A DNA stretch of 64,000 nucleotides from Prevotella merdae (GTDB lineage Bacteria > Bacteroidota > Bacteroidia > Bacteroidales > Bacteroidaceae), in NCBI RefSeq assembly GCF_900290275.1, contig NZ_LT985324.1:559610-623609 (forward strand), in the 5' to 3' direction. The first letter of the stretch is position 1, and every line of letters begins with the position of its first letter. The notes under the pieces are model-generated. The model saw nothing but the letters and a program-made list of their open reading frames with translations. It had not been told where the DNA came from and did not search any database. The translations under genes were made by a program, and so were the position numbers. This document shows, piece after piece, positions 19,770 to 28,013 of the stretch.

Positions 19770-20939
19770 TTAATATTCGAATTCACCATATTCAGACTTG
19801 ATGAGCAGCGAGCGCTTGCCTTCCTCGATATGTCCAACAATCTGTGCATCGATATTGAAGTTCTTGCTTATCTCTATCACTTTTTCGGCAACCTCAGGAC
19901 GTACATATATCTCCATACGGTGACCCATATTGAATACCTTGTACATTTCCTTCCAGTCGGTCTGGCTCTGCTCCTGGATAGCACGGAAGAGTGGGGGAAC
20001 AGGGAACATATTGTCCTTGATAACACGGCAGTTTTCGCCTACGAAGTGAAGCACCTTAGTCTGTGCGCCACCAGTACAGTGAACCATACCATGAATTTCT
20101 GGACGCAACTCGTCAAGCAATCGCTTGATAACAGGAGCGTATGTACGTGTAGGCGATAATACAAGTTTGCCTGCATTTATAGGTGAACCCTCAACCGAAT
20201 CGTCAAGACGATAGCCTCCGCTGTATACCAGCTCGTTAGGTACAGCATGGTCGTAGCTCTCAGGATATTTCTCGGCAAGATACTTAGAGAATACATCGTG
20301 GCGGGCACTTGTAAGTCCGTTTGAACCCATACCACCATTGTATTCCTTCTCGTATGTAGCCTGTCCAAATGATGCAAGACCAACAATAACATCGCCCGGA
20401 CGTATGTTTGCATTGTCGATAACGTCCTTACGCTTCATACGGCATGTAACGGTAGAGTCGACAATAATGGTGCGAACAAGGTCGCCAACATCAGCAGTCT
20501 CGCCACCAGTAGCGTATACACCAACACCCATCTTGCGCAAGTCGGCAAGCAGTTCGTCGGTTCCGTTGATAACAGCAGATATAACCTCGCCCGGAATAAG
20601 CATCTTGTTACGGCCTATAGTGCTTGATACTAGGATGTTGTCTACGGCACCTACGCAAAGAAGGTCGTCGGTATTCATAACGATGGCATCTTGTGCCACA
20701 CCCTTCCAAACACTAAGGTCGCCAGTTTCTTTCCAATAAAGGTATGCAAGAGACGACTTTGTGCCAGCACCATCGGCATGCATGATGTTGCAGTATTCGG
20801 GGTCGCCTCCAAGAATATCAGGAATAATCTTACAGAAAGCCTGTGGATAAAGACCCTTATCAATATTCTTAATGGCGTTGTGCACATCTTCTTTAGCTGC
20901 GCTTACACCGCGCATCATGTATCTGTTCGATTTGTCCAT
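19770..20939 (-). CDS. purM: Phosphoribosylformylglycinamidine cyclo-ligase (AIR synthase), Bacteroidota type
   Basis: Closes the imidazole ring in purine synthesis. 389 residues, somewhat longer than the E. coli enzyme. Family blocks include HADGAGTKSSLAYLYW near 55, VAQDAIVMNTDDLLCVGA near 82, TGGETADVGDLVRTI near 145, and VHCTGGAQTKVLHF near 285. Sequence is diverged from the proteobacterial form, as is common in this phylum; an AIR-synthase-related protein cannot be fully excluded. It stands between aroE and prfA on the same strand. Confidence 0.88.
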   Translation of the reverse strand: MDKSNRYMMRGVSAAKEDVHNAIKNIDKGLYPQAFCKIIPDILGGDPEYCNIMHADGAGTKSSLAYLYWKETGDLSVWKGVAQDAIVMNTDDLLCVGAVDNILVSSTIGRNKMLIPGEVISAVINGTDELLADLRKMGVGVYATGGETADVGDLVRTIIVDSTVTCRMKRKDVIDNANIRPGDVIVGLASFGQATYEKEYNGGMGSNGLTSARHDVFSKYLAEKYPESYDHAVPNELVYSGGYRLDDSVEGSPINAGKLVLSPTRTYAPVIKRLLDELRPEIHGMVHCTGGAQTKVLHFVGENCRVIKDNMFPVPPLFRAIQEQSQTDWKEMYKVFNMGHRMEIYVRPEVAEKVIEISKNFNIDAQIVGHIEEGKRSLLIKSEYGEFEY

Positions 20940-20993
20940 TGTCGTATTTTTGTTTTGTTTATTGTCAATGTTATTGTTATGTGTGTAATTGGT

Positions 20994-21746
20994 TTAAAGT
21001 TGTTCCTCGCCGTTCCAGAAATCCCAACTGGCAAAGGCTTGTAATAGAAGCATCTCCAAACCATTCTTTGTTGTGGCGCCATACTTGGCACCTTTCTTCA
21101 TAAAAAGAGTTTCGTCGGGGTTGTAGATGAGGTCGTACAGAATGGTGTGTGTGTCCATAGCCTCATATGGAAGGTCGGGGCAGGTGTCGGCCTTGGGATA
21201 CATGCCGAGTGGGGTACAGTTTACTATAACATTATACTCTTTTATGAGCTCGGGTGTAACTTCTTCGTATGTTATGCAACCGCTTTTCTTGGCTCTGCTA
21301 ACAAACAATGTTTCAAGTCCAAGCGACTTCAGGCCATATTCTATAGCGCGTGAAGCACCACCAGTACCCAGGATAAGTGCCTTCTTGTGGAAATTCTCAA
21401 GCATAGGCTCAATGCTGCGTGTAAAGCCAATGACATCGCTGTTGAAACCTTTAAGCGTGACATTCTTGCCCTTGCGTGTTATGCGTATAACATTAACAGC
21501 GCCAATAGCGCGTGCTTCAGGACTAAGCTCGTCGATGTAGCTTATCACCTTTTGCTTGTATGGAATTGTTACGTTAAGTCCTTTAAGCTCTGGGGTTGAA
21601 GCGAGAATCTCAGGTAAATCCTCTATATTAGGAATCTCAAAATTGATGTATCGCGCATTGATGCCTTCGTTGGCAAACTTCTCGTTGAAGAAGCTAACGG
21701 AGAAAGAGTGTCCTAAAGGGAATCCTATTAATCCATACTTATCCAT
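20994..21746 (-). CDS. aroE: Shikimate dehydrogenase
   Basis: NADPH-dependent reduction of 3-dehydroshikimate in aromatic amino acid synthesis. 250 residues, slightly short. N-terminal FPLGHSFS near 9-16 binds shikimate; NVTIPYKQ near 59-66 holds the catalytic lysine; GFNSDVIGF near 98 carries the catalytic aspartate. Nucleotide-binding LILGTGGASRAIEYGL near 122. The gene lies 27 bp after menG and 54 bp before purM. Confidence 0.95.
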   Translation of the reverse strand: MDKYGLIGFPLGHSFSVSFFNEKFANEGINARYINFEIPNIEDLPEILASTPELKGLNVTIPYKQKVISYIDELSPEARAIGAVNVIRITRKGKNVTLKGFNSDVIGFTRSIEPMLENFHKKALILGTGGASRAIEYGLKSLGLETLFVSRAKKSGCITYEEVTPELIKEYNVIVNCTPLGMYPKADTCPDLPYEAMDTHTILYDLIYNPDETLFMKKGAKYGATTKNGLEMLLLQAFASWDFWNGEEQL

Positions 21747-21773
21747 AATAATTATTGTTTGTTAGTCGGAGTT

Positions 21774-22511
21774 TTATTTTGTAGCAAAGTACATAGTGCA
21801 GATTCCGAAGGTGAATCTTCTGAAAGAAGCCTCTTTAAAACCTGCCTTCTTGAGAATTTCTGTCATACGCTCGCCTTGCGGGAAAGCCTCTATTGTGGCT
21901 GTAAGGTAGGTGTATGCAGTAGCGTCGCCAGAGATAAACTTACCGTATACTGGAAGAATAGTATGCGAGTAGACCTTAAACAGCTGTTTCATTGGAAATT
22001 GTACTGGTGTGGTAAGTTCCACTATGCATAGATGTCCTTCTGGTTTTAGGACACGGCACATCTCCTTAAGTCCGCGGTCAAGGTCTTGAAAGTTTCTTAT
22101 TCCGAATGCTGCTGTTACAGCGTCGAATGAATTGTCAGGAAAAGACAATGCCATACAGTCTTCCTTGCTGAATGATATGGTGTTGTCGAGCCCAAGTTTC
22201 TTGGTCTTTATTCGACCTACATTCATCATACCTTCGCTTATGTCTACTCCGACCAACTTGTTTGGCTGGAGCATCTTGGCAGCTTGAATGGCAAAATCGC
22301 CAGTGCCCGTTGCTATGTCGAGCATCGTTTGTGGCTTAAATGGTTTCAAGCGCTTCAATGCTTTATGACGCCATATTTTGTCGATGTTCCAAGACAACCG
22401 GTGGTTAAGCTTGTCGTATGTTTGAGCAATGTTGTCAAACATCTGCTCCACTTGAGCCCCTTTTTCCTCGTTGTCGTTGTATGGCTTTATTTGTTCTTGT
22501 TTGTATGTCAT
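21774..22511 (-). CDS. menG: Demethylmenaquinone methyltransferase (UbiE/MenG family)
   Basis: SAM-dependent C-methylation finishing menaquinone, the respiratory quinone of this phylum. 245 residues. SAM-binding [16 protein letters not shown] near 63, second motif [14 protein letters not shown] near 87, and [17 protein letters not shown] near 133, a UbiE signature. Members of the phylum make menaquinone and not ubiquinone, so MenG is the better name. Preceded by the purC terminator. Confidence 0.93.
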   Translation of the reverse strand: MTYKQEQIKPYNDNEEKGAQVEQMFDNIAQTYDKLNHRLSWNIDKIWRHKALKRLKPFKPQTMLDIATGTGDFAIQAAKMLQPNKLVGVDISEGMMNVGRIKTKKLGLDNTISFSKEDCMALSFPDNSFDAVTAAFGIRNFQDLDRGLKEMCRVLKPEGHLCIVELTTPVQFPMKQLFKVYSHTILPVYGKFISGDATAYTYLTATIEAFPQGERMTEILKKAGFKEASFRRFTFGICTMYFATK

Positions 22512-22534
22512 TGTCTTGTTCTTAAAACCAAATA

Positions 22535-22572
22535 AGAGGGTGTGTCAAAATATCTTTTTTGACACACCTTCT
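22535..22572 (-). terminator. purC terminator, GGTGTGTC hairpin family
   Basis: Arms AGAGGGTGTGTCAAAA (22535-22550) and TTTTGACACACCTTCT (22557-22572) pair with one wobble, 12 bp after the purC stop codon and before menG. Same core as the hairpins at 31541/31702 and 44360. Confidence 0.8.
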
Positions 22573-22583
22573 ATAAAAACCGT

Positions 22584-23534
22584 TTACTTGCGTGTGGCAA
22601 GGTATGCAGCTACGTTCTTTTCGATACGTGCAGCGATATCGCCTTCCTCTACAGTCTTGTCGAATGTTTCGCCTGTGATATGCTCGTAAAGTTCGATGTA
22701 GCGGTTGCTTACGCTTTCTGCATATTCGTCTGTAATTTCAGGCATAGTCTGTCCTGGCTCGTTCATAAAGTTATGCTCGATGAGCCACTGACGTACAAAC
22801 TCTTTAGAGAGCTGCTTCTGAGGCAATCCCTTCTCAAACTTCTCCTCGTAGCCGTCTGCATAGAAGTAGCGGCTTGAGTCAGGTGTATGAATCTCGTCGA
22901 TAAGATAAACCTTGCCGTCGCGCTTGCCAAACTCGTACTTTGTATCAACGAGTATAAGACCACGCTTGGCTGCCATCTCCTGACCACGCTGGAATATACG
23001 GCGTGTGTAGTCTTCCATTACAGCATAGTCTTCGGCACTTACTATACCTTGGGCTATAATTTCCTCCTTAGATATGTTCATATCATGACCTTCGTCGGCC
23101 TTAGTTGTAGGAGTGATGATAGGCTCTGGGAAACGCTGGTTCTCCTTCATTCCTTCAGGAAGTTTCACGCCACAAAGTTCACGGCAGCCTTCTTTATAGG
23201 CACGCCAAGCCGAACCAGTGAGGATAGAACGGATAATCATTTCTACACGGAACCCTTCGCATTTAAGACCAACTGTAACCATTGGGTCTGGAGTTGCGAG
23301 TTTCCAGTTAGGACAGATGTCGGTAGTTGCGTCAAGGAACTTGGCGGCAATCTGATTCAATACTTGTCCTTTGAAGGGTATGCCTTTAGGCAATACAACG
23401 TCGAATGCAGAGATTCGGTCGGTTGCAACCATTACGATAACATCGTCGTTGATGTCGTACACATCGCGTACCTTGCCATGATACACGCTTTTCTGTCCTT
23501 CAAAATGAAAATCAGTTTTTGTAAGTGCTTTCAT
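22584..23534 (-). CDS. purC: SAICAR synthase
   Basis: Joins CAIR with aspartate in purine synthesis. 316 residues, the longer eukaryote/Bacteroidota-type form. [19 protein letters not shown] near 18 (nucleotide loop), [19 protein letters not shown] near 38, and [19 protein letters not shown] near 212 are hallmark blocks. 17 bp downstream of phoH on the same strand. Confidence 0.95.
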   Translation of the reverse strand: MKALTKTDFHFEGQKSVYHGKVRDVYDINDDVIVMVATDRISAFDVVLPKGIPFKGQVLNQIAAKFLDATTDICPNWKLATPDPMVTVGLKCEGFRVEMIIRSILTGSAWRAYKEGCRELCGVKLPEGMKENQRFPEPIITPTTKADEGHDMNISKEEIIAQGIVSAEDYAVMEDYTRRIFQRGQEMAAKRGLILVDTKYEFGKRDGKVYLIDEIHTPDSSRYFYADGYEEKFEKGLPQKQLSKEFVRQWLIEHNFMNEPGQTMPEITDEYAESVSNRYIELYEHITGETFDKTVEEGDIAARIEKNVAAYLATRK

Positions 23535-23551
23535 ATTCTTTTTTTATTTGT

Positions 23552-24526
23552 TTATGAATTCTCTCTTGTTGTTTCCTGACTTTTTGCAAGAGCCTTGTCG
23601 TGCGATTCGTAAGCGTTTACGATTCGTGTTACAAGCTTGTGTCTTACAATGTCTTTCTGTCCAAGTGATACAAAGCCTATTCCTTCCACATTCTTAAGAA
23701 TGTCTAGAGATTCGGCAAGTCCGCTTCTCTGTCCGCGTGGAAGGTCAATCTGTGTCATATCTCCGGTAATAACCATCTTTGTGTTCCATCCCATTCGGGT
23801 AAGGAACATTCTGAGCTGTGCTGTAGTTGTGTTTTGTGCTTCGTCAAGAATCACTACAGCGTCGCTAAGTGTTCGGCCTCGCATAAATGCAAGTGGAGCA
23901 ATCTGTATGATGTTCTTCTCCATCATGTCTTGCAACTTAACTGCCGGCAGCATATCCTCAAGAGCATCGTATAGAGGTTGCAGATATGGGTCTATCTTGT
24001 CTTTCATATCTCCTGGCAGAAATCCAAGTTTCTCGCCAGCTTCTACGGCTGGACGCGAAAGTATAATCTTACGGATGGCCTTTTCTTTCAAGGCTCTTAC
24101 AGCAAGCGCTATGCTTAGATATGTCTTGCCGGTACCAGCGGGGCCAGTGGCAAATATCATGTCGTTGTTCTCAAAAGCGTCAACCAGCTTCTGTTGGTTC
24201 TCGCTCTTGCATTTTATTGGCTTACCTGAGATGTTGTAAACAATTACACCTTTAACACCTTCTTCTTTGGTCTGTCGGCCTTTGATTATGTCAAGGATGT
24301 CTTCGTCGTTGATGTTATTGTATTTAAGGACATGACGGCGCATCTTTTCTACGTTCTCCTCAAATGATGCCATTTCCTCTTCGTCACCAAGAACGCGAAT
24401 GATATTGTCGCGTGCGACAATTCGCAATTTTGGATACAAAGACTTAATCATTTGTAGATGCGCGTTGCCAACCCCGTAGAAAACTACCGGGTCTATATCT
24501 TCTAATATGATATGTTTCTCTATCAA
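23552..24526 (-). CDS. phoH: PhoH family ATPase
   Basis: 324 residues. N-terminal PhoH-like region (about 1-110) with RIVARDNIIRVLGDEEEM, then the ATPase core: Walker A FATGPAGTGKTYLS near 130-142, Walker B AVVILDEAQNTT near 225. PhoH ATPases are cytosolic and linked to RNA metabolism; the exact role is not settled. The start is TTG at 24526 (L-I-E-K-H-I-I-L-E-D); no in-frame ATG exists upstream and the homologous N-terminus begins here. A TAACTTTG -7 box at 24552-24559 (minus strand) would give a leader of about 20 nt. Confidence 0.92.
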   Translation of the reverse strand: MIEKHIILEDIDPVVFYGVGNAHLQMIKSLYPKLRIVARDNIIRVLGDEEEMASFEENVEKMRRHVLKYNNINDEDILDIIKGRQTKEEGVKGVIVYNISGKPIKCKSENQQKLVDAFENNDMIFATGPAGTGKTYLSIALAVRALKEKAIRKIILSRPAVEAGEKLGFLPGDMKDKIDPYLQPLYDALEDMLPAVKLQDMMEKNIIQIAPLAFMRGRTLSDAVVILDEAQNTTTAQLRMFLTRMGWNTKMVITGDMTQIDLPRGQRSGLAESLDILKNVEGIGFVSLGQKDIVRHKLVTRIVNAYESHDKALAKSQETTRENS

Positions 24527-24551
24527 AATGTATAAAGTATCTTTTTGCGTG

Positions 24552-24559
24552 CAAAGTTA
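24552..24559 (-). promoter_or_regulatory. -7 box upstream of phoH
   Basis: Minus-strand TAACTTTG, an exact TAnnTTTG match, 26 bp before the TTG start. No convincing -33 element was found. Confidence 0.45.
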
Positions 24560-24610
24560 GTGAAAAAATCCGATTAAGCGAAAAGAATGAAAATTTTTAA
24601 TAGTCATTGT

Positions 24611-24641
24611 TTTGTATTGTCTTTGAATTGCGCTAACTTTG
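24611..24641 (+). promoter_or_regulatory. Promoter of the DUF5715-like gene
   Basis: TTTG at 24611-24614, 19 bp spacer, TAACTTTG at 24634-24641: a perfect Bacteroidota consensus. Expected transcription start near 24648, only about 2 nt before the ATG at 24650. Confidence 0.75.
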
Positions 24642-24649
24642 CATATATT

Positions 24650-25483
24650 ATGACGAAAGTAAGTAAAAAAAGATATTTGCAGTGTTTCGGACTGGTAGTT
24701 ATTGCTTTGGCAATAGTTCGTGTATCATTTCCTCAGGTTACAGGCAAGAATGTAGGCAAAAGTGATACTGTTGCTATACAGAATAAAGATGAGATTGCAG
24801 AAAACCGCGATTCCATCGAACTTGTTAGTGATGTGGATGCGGGAGTGAAGGACACTATTGTGAAACCTTTGGGCAAGCCTTCCATATTCTTTAATGCTGA
24901 CGGTACGTTGGTTAAGAACCGTATTTATAGTGTGCCGCACTTTGGTAATGCTTTTCCTGACCAGAATGATGTTCAGCTTGTAGCAGCAACCAAGCATGGT
25001 GTAAGTGCTGTTATTGACAGGGCGGATGCAGAAAAGCGCAAGTCGGAACTTGTGTATGTTGGCAGCAGTCCATTCTATCATGTAGACAAGCTTAAAAGTA
25101 GTATACCATACTTGGTGCCGCGAGCTGCTGTATTGTTGCAAGACATCGGACGCAACTTCTTTGACAGTTTGCAGACCAAACAGATTCCTCTTCATAAGGT
25201 TATTGTTACATCTGTATTGCGCAGCAAGTCGGATGTGGCAAAGTTGCGCTCGCATAACGGTAATGCAACAGAAAACTCATGCCATCTTTATGGTACAACA
25301 TTCGACATCTGTTATAACCGTTATTTGACCGTTGAAGACCCCGAGGGTGTTGCACGCCGTAAGGTTCGCAACGACACATTGAAGTGGGTATTAAGCGAGG
25401 TTCTTAACGATATGCGCAAGAACCAACGCTGTTATGTCAAGTATGAGGTGAAACAGGGATGCTTCCACATCACTGTAAATTAA
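24650..25483 (+). CDS. DUF5715-like exported protein with M15/VanY-like motif
   Basis: 277 residues from the ATG at 24650 (MTKVSKKRYLQ). A longer in-frame start at 24587 is rejected because it lies upstream of the promoter. N-terminal hydrophobic segment CFGLVVIALAIVRVSF is a signal peptide or anchor. The C-terminal half, VTSVLRSKSDVAKLRS and then SCHLYGTTFDICYNRY, recalls the S-x-x-R ... H-x-x-G-x-x-x-D zinc-site layout of M15 (VanY/LAS) peptidases. A role in cell wall cutting is an inference. Convergent with the YihY gene, 3 bp away. Confidence 0.65.
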   Translation: MTKVSKKRYLQCFGLVVIALAIVRVSFPQVTGKNVGKSDTVAIQNKDEIAENRDSIELVSDVDAGVKDTIVKPLGKPSIFFNADGTLVKNRIYSVPHFGNAFPDQNDVQLVAATKHGVSAVIDRADAEKRKSELVYVGSSPFYHVDKLKSSIPYLVPRAAVLLQDIGRNFFDSLQTKQIPLHKVIVTSVLRSKSDVAKLRSHNGNATENSCHLYGTTFDICYNRYLTVEDPEGVARRKVRNDTLKWVLSEVLNDMRKNQRCYVKYEVKQGCFHITVN

Positions 25484-25486
25484 TGT

Positions 25487-26812
25487 TTACAGGTCTTTTA
25501 GCATCACTTGTCTTTGCTCTGTAAGATATTCGTTTCGGCTTGCTATTATTTTTCTCCATGCAGGAGAGGCAAGCCGTTTCATATCAATGTTTAAGGTCCA
25601 CTTGCCATATGCCTCTATTCGGTCGATAACAGTTCCCACAGAAAGACGTGTTATACATTCGGCAGGTTGGTAGTGTGTAGTCTCACCTTTATCGCCACTT
25701 GTTATTTCAGTCAAGATGTGTGTTTGCGACAATTCGTACAACAACTCATTTACTATGCGTATAGGTATGCCCGTTTGTAGCTTAAGGTCGAGAGCCGAGA
25801 AAGGTTTACCTCCATTGGCAAAGCGTTTGCATATCTGGCTTGTGAGCACAATGCACAATAGCATCTTGTATCTATGGCTTAGGTCTTCGGTCTTAGTTCT
25901 GAAGGCAAAGTCTTCCATGTTTTGACTTGCATAGCACAATTCTGCTCCGAAGAGACATATCAGCCATGATATCTGCACCCATAACATGAACATAGGCAAA
26001 GCGGCAAACGATCCATAGATGGCATTGTAGCTGCTTACCCATATCTGTGAGTGGATATAGAACAACTGTAGTCCTTGCATTGCTACACCGGCAAGAATAC
26101 CAGGCACAACTGCACATCCTATCTTTACTTTGGTATTTGGCATGAACACATACAATGCTACAAACACGCCCGACATTATGACATATGGCATGAGTTGCAG
26201 GAAGAATTGCATTATTGGACCTAACAGCATTGTGTCTTCTATCTGCTGGAATATGGTGGCGAAGAAGATGCTTATACCAGAGGTTATAACTATGACCAAC
26301 GGAACGAGCAAGAACATTGATGTATAGTCGGTTATGGTACGGAAGACGCTTCGAGGCTTCTTTACCTGCCAGATATAGTTGAAAGTCTGCTCGATGTTGC
26401 TTACAAGCATTATCACTGTGAAGAGCATAAATATAAGACCAATACCAAGGAACAGGCCACTTTTGGTATGTACAAGGTATGAGTTGACAAAGCCGATAAT
26501 TGTCTCGGCTGCTTGTGGCTGACTTGACAACGACTCGCGAAACCATGCTTCTATATACTTGTTGTAGCCAAAGCCTCGTGCAATGGCAAACACCACAGCA
26601 AGTATTGGCACAATAGCAAGAAGGGTAGAGTAGGTAAGGGCTGCCGCTGAGCTTGTTATACGTTTGGTGGTTGTGAATTCTACTGCAAGTATCAGCTTTT
26701 TCAGAACAGTGTACATAAAGAAGCGTATAGGTGACACTTCGTTATGGCGTATGCTCCAAATGTCTGTAGTTAGAAATCTGTACAGTTTTATATATGTTGA
26801 CTTGATGTTCAT
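25487..26812 (-). CDS. YihY/UPF0761 family inner-membrane protein
   Basis: 441 residues with about six membrane segments in residues 30-310 (for example LTYSTLLAIVPILAVVFAIA and MFLLVPLVIVITSGISIFF). The opening TTKRITSSAAALTYSTLLA and the GSFAALPMFMLWVQISWLIC block are typical of the family, once wrongly named ribonuclease BN. The C-terminal 110 residues form a soluble domain with a winged-helix look (GKPFSALDLKLQTGIPIRIV), seen in the longer family members. Function unknown. Confidence 0.85.
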   Translation of the reverse strand: MNIKSTYIKLYRFLTTDIWSIRHNEVSPIRFFMYTVLKKLILAVEFTTTKRITSSAAALTYSTLLAIVPILAVVFAIARGFGYNKYIEAWFRESLSSQPQAAETIIGFVNSYLVHTKSGLFLGIGLIFMLFTVIMLVSNIEQTFNYIWQVKKPRSVFRTITDYTSMFLLVPLVIVITSGISIFFATIFQQIEDTMLLGPIMQFFLQLMPYVIMSGVFVALYVFMPNTKVKIGCAVVPGILAGVAMQGLQLFYIHSQIWVSSYNAIYGSFAALPMFMLWVQISWLICLFGAELCYASQNMEDFAFRTKTEDLSHRYKMLLCIVLTSQICKRFANGGKPFSALDLKLQTGIPIRIVNELLYELSQTHILTEITSGDKGETTHYQPAECITRLSVGTVIDRIEAYGKWTLNIDMKRLASPAWRKIIASRNEYLTEQRQVMLKDL

Positions 26813-26892
26813 TGTCTGTATATGGATTAGTATTCTATATATTATATAATGTATATGGTTCTATATATTTACTTTGTTTTTTATATATTGAT

Positions 26893-27840
26893 TTAGTATT
26901 CTATATATGGTTCAATCCGGTTGATGTCGAATTCGGTGAATTCTTTCAGCAGTTTAAGTTCCTTAATGTCTTTTATCTCGCCGTGCAATCTACGGTAGTC
27001 GGTTATGGCACGTGCTTGATAGTAGTTGATGTATGGATGTCGTTTTAGCCGTGCCAGTGACATCTTGTTAACATTAAGTTTTTGGATATTGTCTTTATCA
27101 ATATGTATATATTGTATAGCCTCTTCCGGAAAGTTTTCTATTTCCTGCAGTTGCTGTTTCGACACAAAGCCTCCCAATTGTTCACGGTATCTCATAGTTT
27201 GCCGTGCATAGTATGAGCCTATTCCAGGAATAGTCTTTAGTTGGGTTGTATCTGATGCGTTTATATTAAGTTGCTCTCCTTTTCTAAGTTTAGGAGTGTA
27301 GGCGGTTGGCTTTTCTGATTTTATTTCAGTTGTTTCTTTCTCGGAGTATTCCTTTTTGTCATAATTGTTATATCTTTTATGATTTCTAACTTCTGCAAGA
27401 GTTGACGCCGGCAGGTATTCGTCAGATATCCTTATATATGGAGCAAGTCGGCGATACTGACCAACAGTCAGTCCGTATACATAAGCAAAATCTTCCTTGC
27501 TTCTGTATATGCCGCCTTTAGCGCGATACTTGCAGATATTGCGTACTTGCCATTCTTGCAGACCCAATCGTAGAAGTTGATCTCTGTCTGCTGTATTAGG
27601 ATCGAAGTAGAATAATTCTTTGCGTAATTTGGCAGGTTCGTCGTTCTTGTTGTCAGTCTCCTTGCTTGCTATATTTGTTTCGCTTTGTTTAGTGGCGGTT
27701 TGAGCCGGAATAGGATTGCTCTCCATCCCTTCATTTTGCAATGTATAAATAGCAATGCATGCGATAGCAACTAATACCAACAACGTCAATATCGCTCTAC
27801 GGTCAGACTTGCATAAATAGCTAATTCTTTTCCAAAACAT
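26893..27840 (-). CDS. Helix-hairpin-helix protein, ComEA-like, membrane-anchored
   Basis: 315 residues. One N-terminal membrane segment (LTLLVLVAIACIAIYTL, about 18-34), a Lys/Glu-rich linker, then helix-hairpin-helix DNA-binding units: FDPNTADRDQLLRLGLQ near 78, LNINASDTTQLKTIPGIG near 188, and LNVNKMSLARLKRHPYI near 255. Repeated HhH units with an anchor are typical of ComEA-type proteins, which bind DNA at the cell surface, but no other competence gene is near. A promoter is present just upstream. Confidence 0.8.
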   Translation of the reverse strand: MFWKRISYLCKSDRRAILTLLVLVAIACIAIYTLQNEGMESNPIPAQTATKQSETNIASKETDNKNDEPAKLRKELFYFDPNTADRDQLLRLGLQEWQVRNICKYRAKGGIYRSKEDFAYVYGLTVGQYRRLAPYIRISDEYLPASTLAEVRNHKRYNNYDKKEYSEKETTEIKSEKPTAYTPKLRKGEQLNINASDTTQLKTIPGIGSYYARQTMRYREQLGGFVSKQQLQEIENFPEEAIQYIHIDKDNIQKLNVNKMSLARLKRHPYINYYQARAITDYRRLHGEIKDIKELKLLKEFTEFDINRIEPYIEY

Positions 27841-27894
27841 AGATTCTTTGATTTAAAGTTGTTAAGTTATATTGCTGATTATTTCAAACTTATG

Positions 27895-27925
27895 CAAAAA
27901 TACGACTTCTTTCTTGAACTTACAA
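27895..27925 (-). promoter_or_regulatory. Promoter of the HhH protein gene
   Basis: On the minus strand TTG (27925-27923), 20 bp spacer, TATTTTTG (27902-27895). Start expected near 27888, leader about 48 nt. It overlaps a second -7-like box, TAAGTTTG at 27885-27892. Confidence 0.5.
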
Positions 27926-27942
27926 GAACTTTGATAAAATAA

Positions 27943-27980
27943 AAGAAGAGGCAACCGCAATTAAGCAGTTGCCTCTTCTT
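27943..27980 (-). terminator. htpG terminator
   Basis: Perfect 13-bp stem AAGAAGAGGCAAC / GTTGCCTCTTCTT with a 12-base loop, 34 bp after the htpG stop and followed on the minus strand by TTTTATTTTAT. Confidence 0.85.
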
Positions 27981-28013
27981 CAATTGTATTAAAACAAAAT
28001 AGTTTTGTTATAT

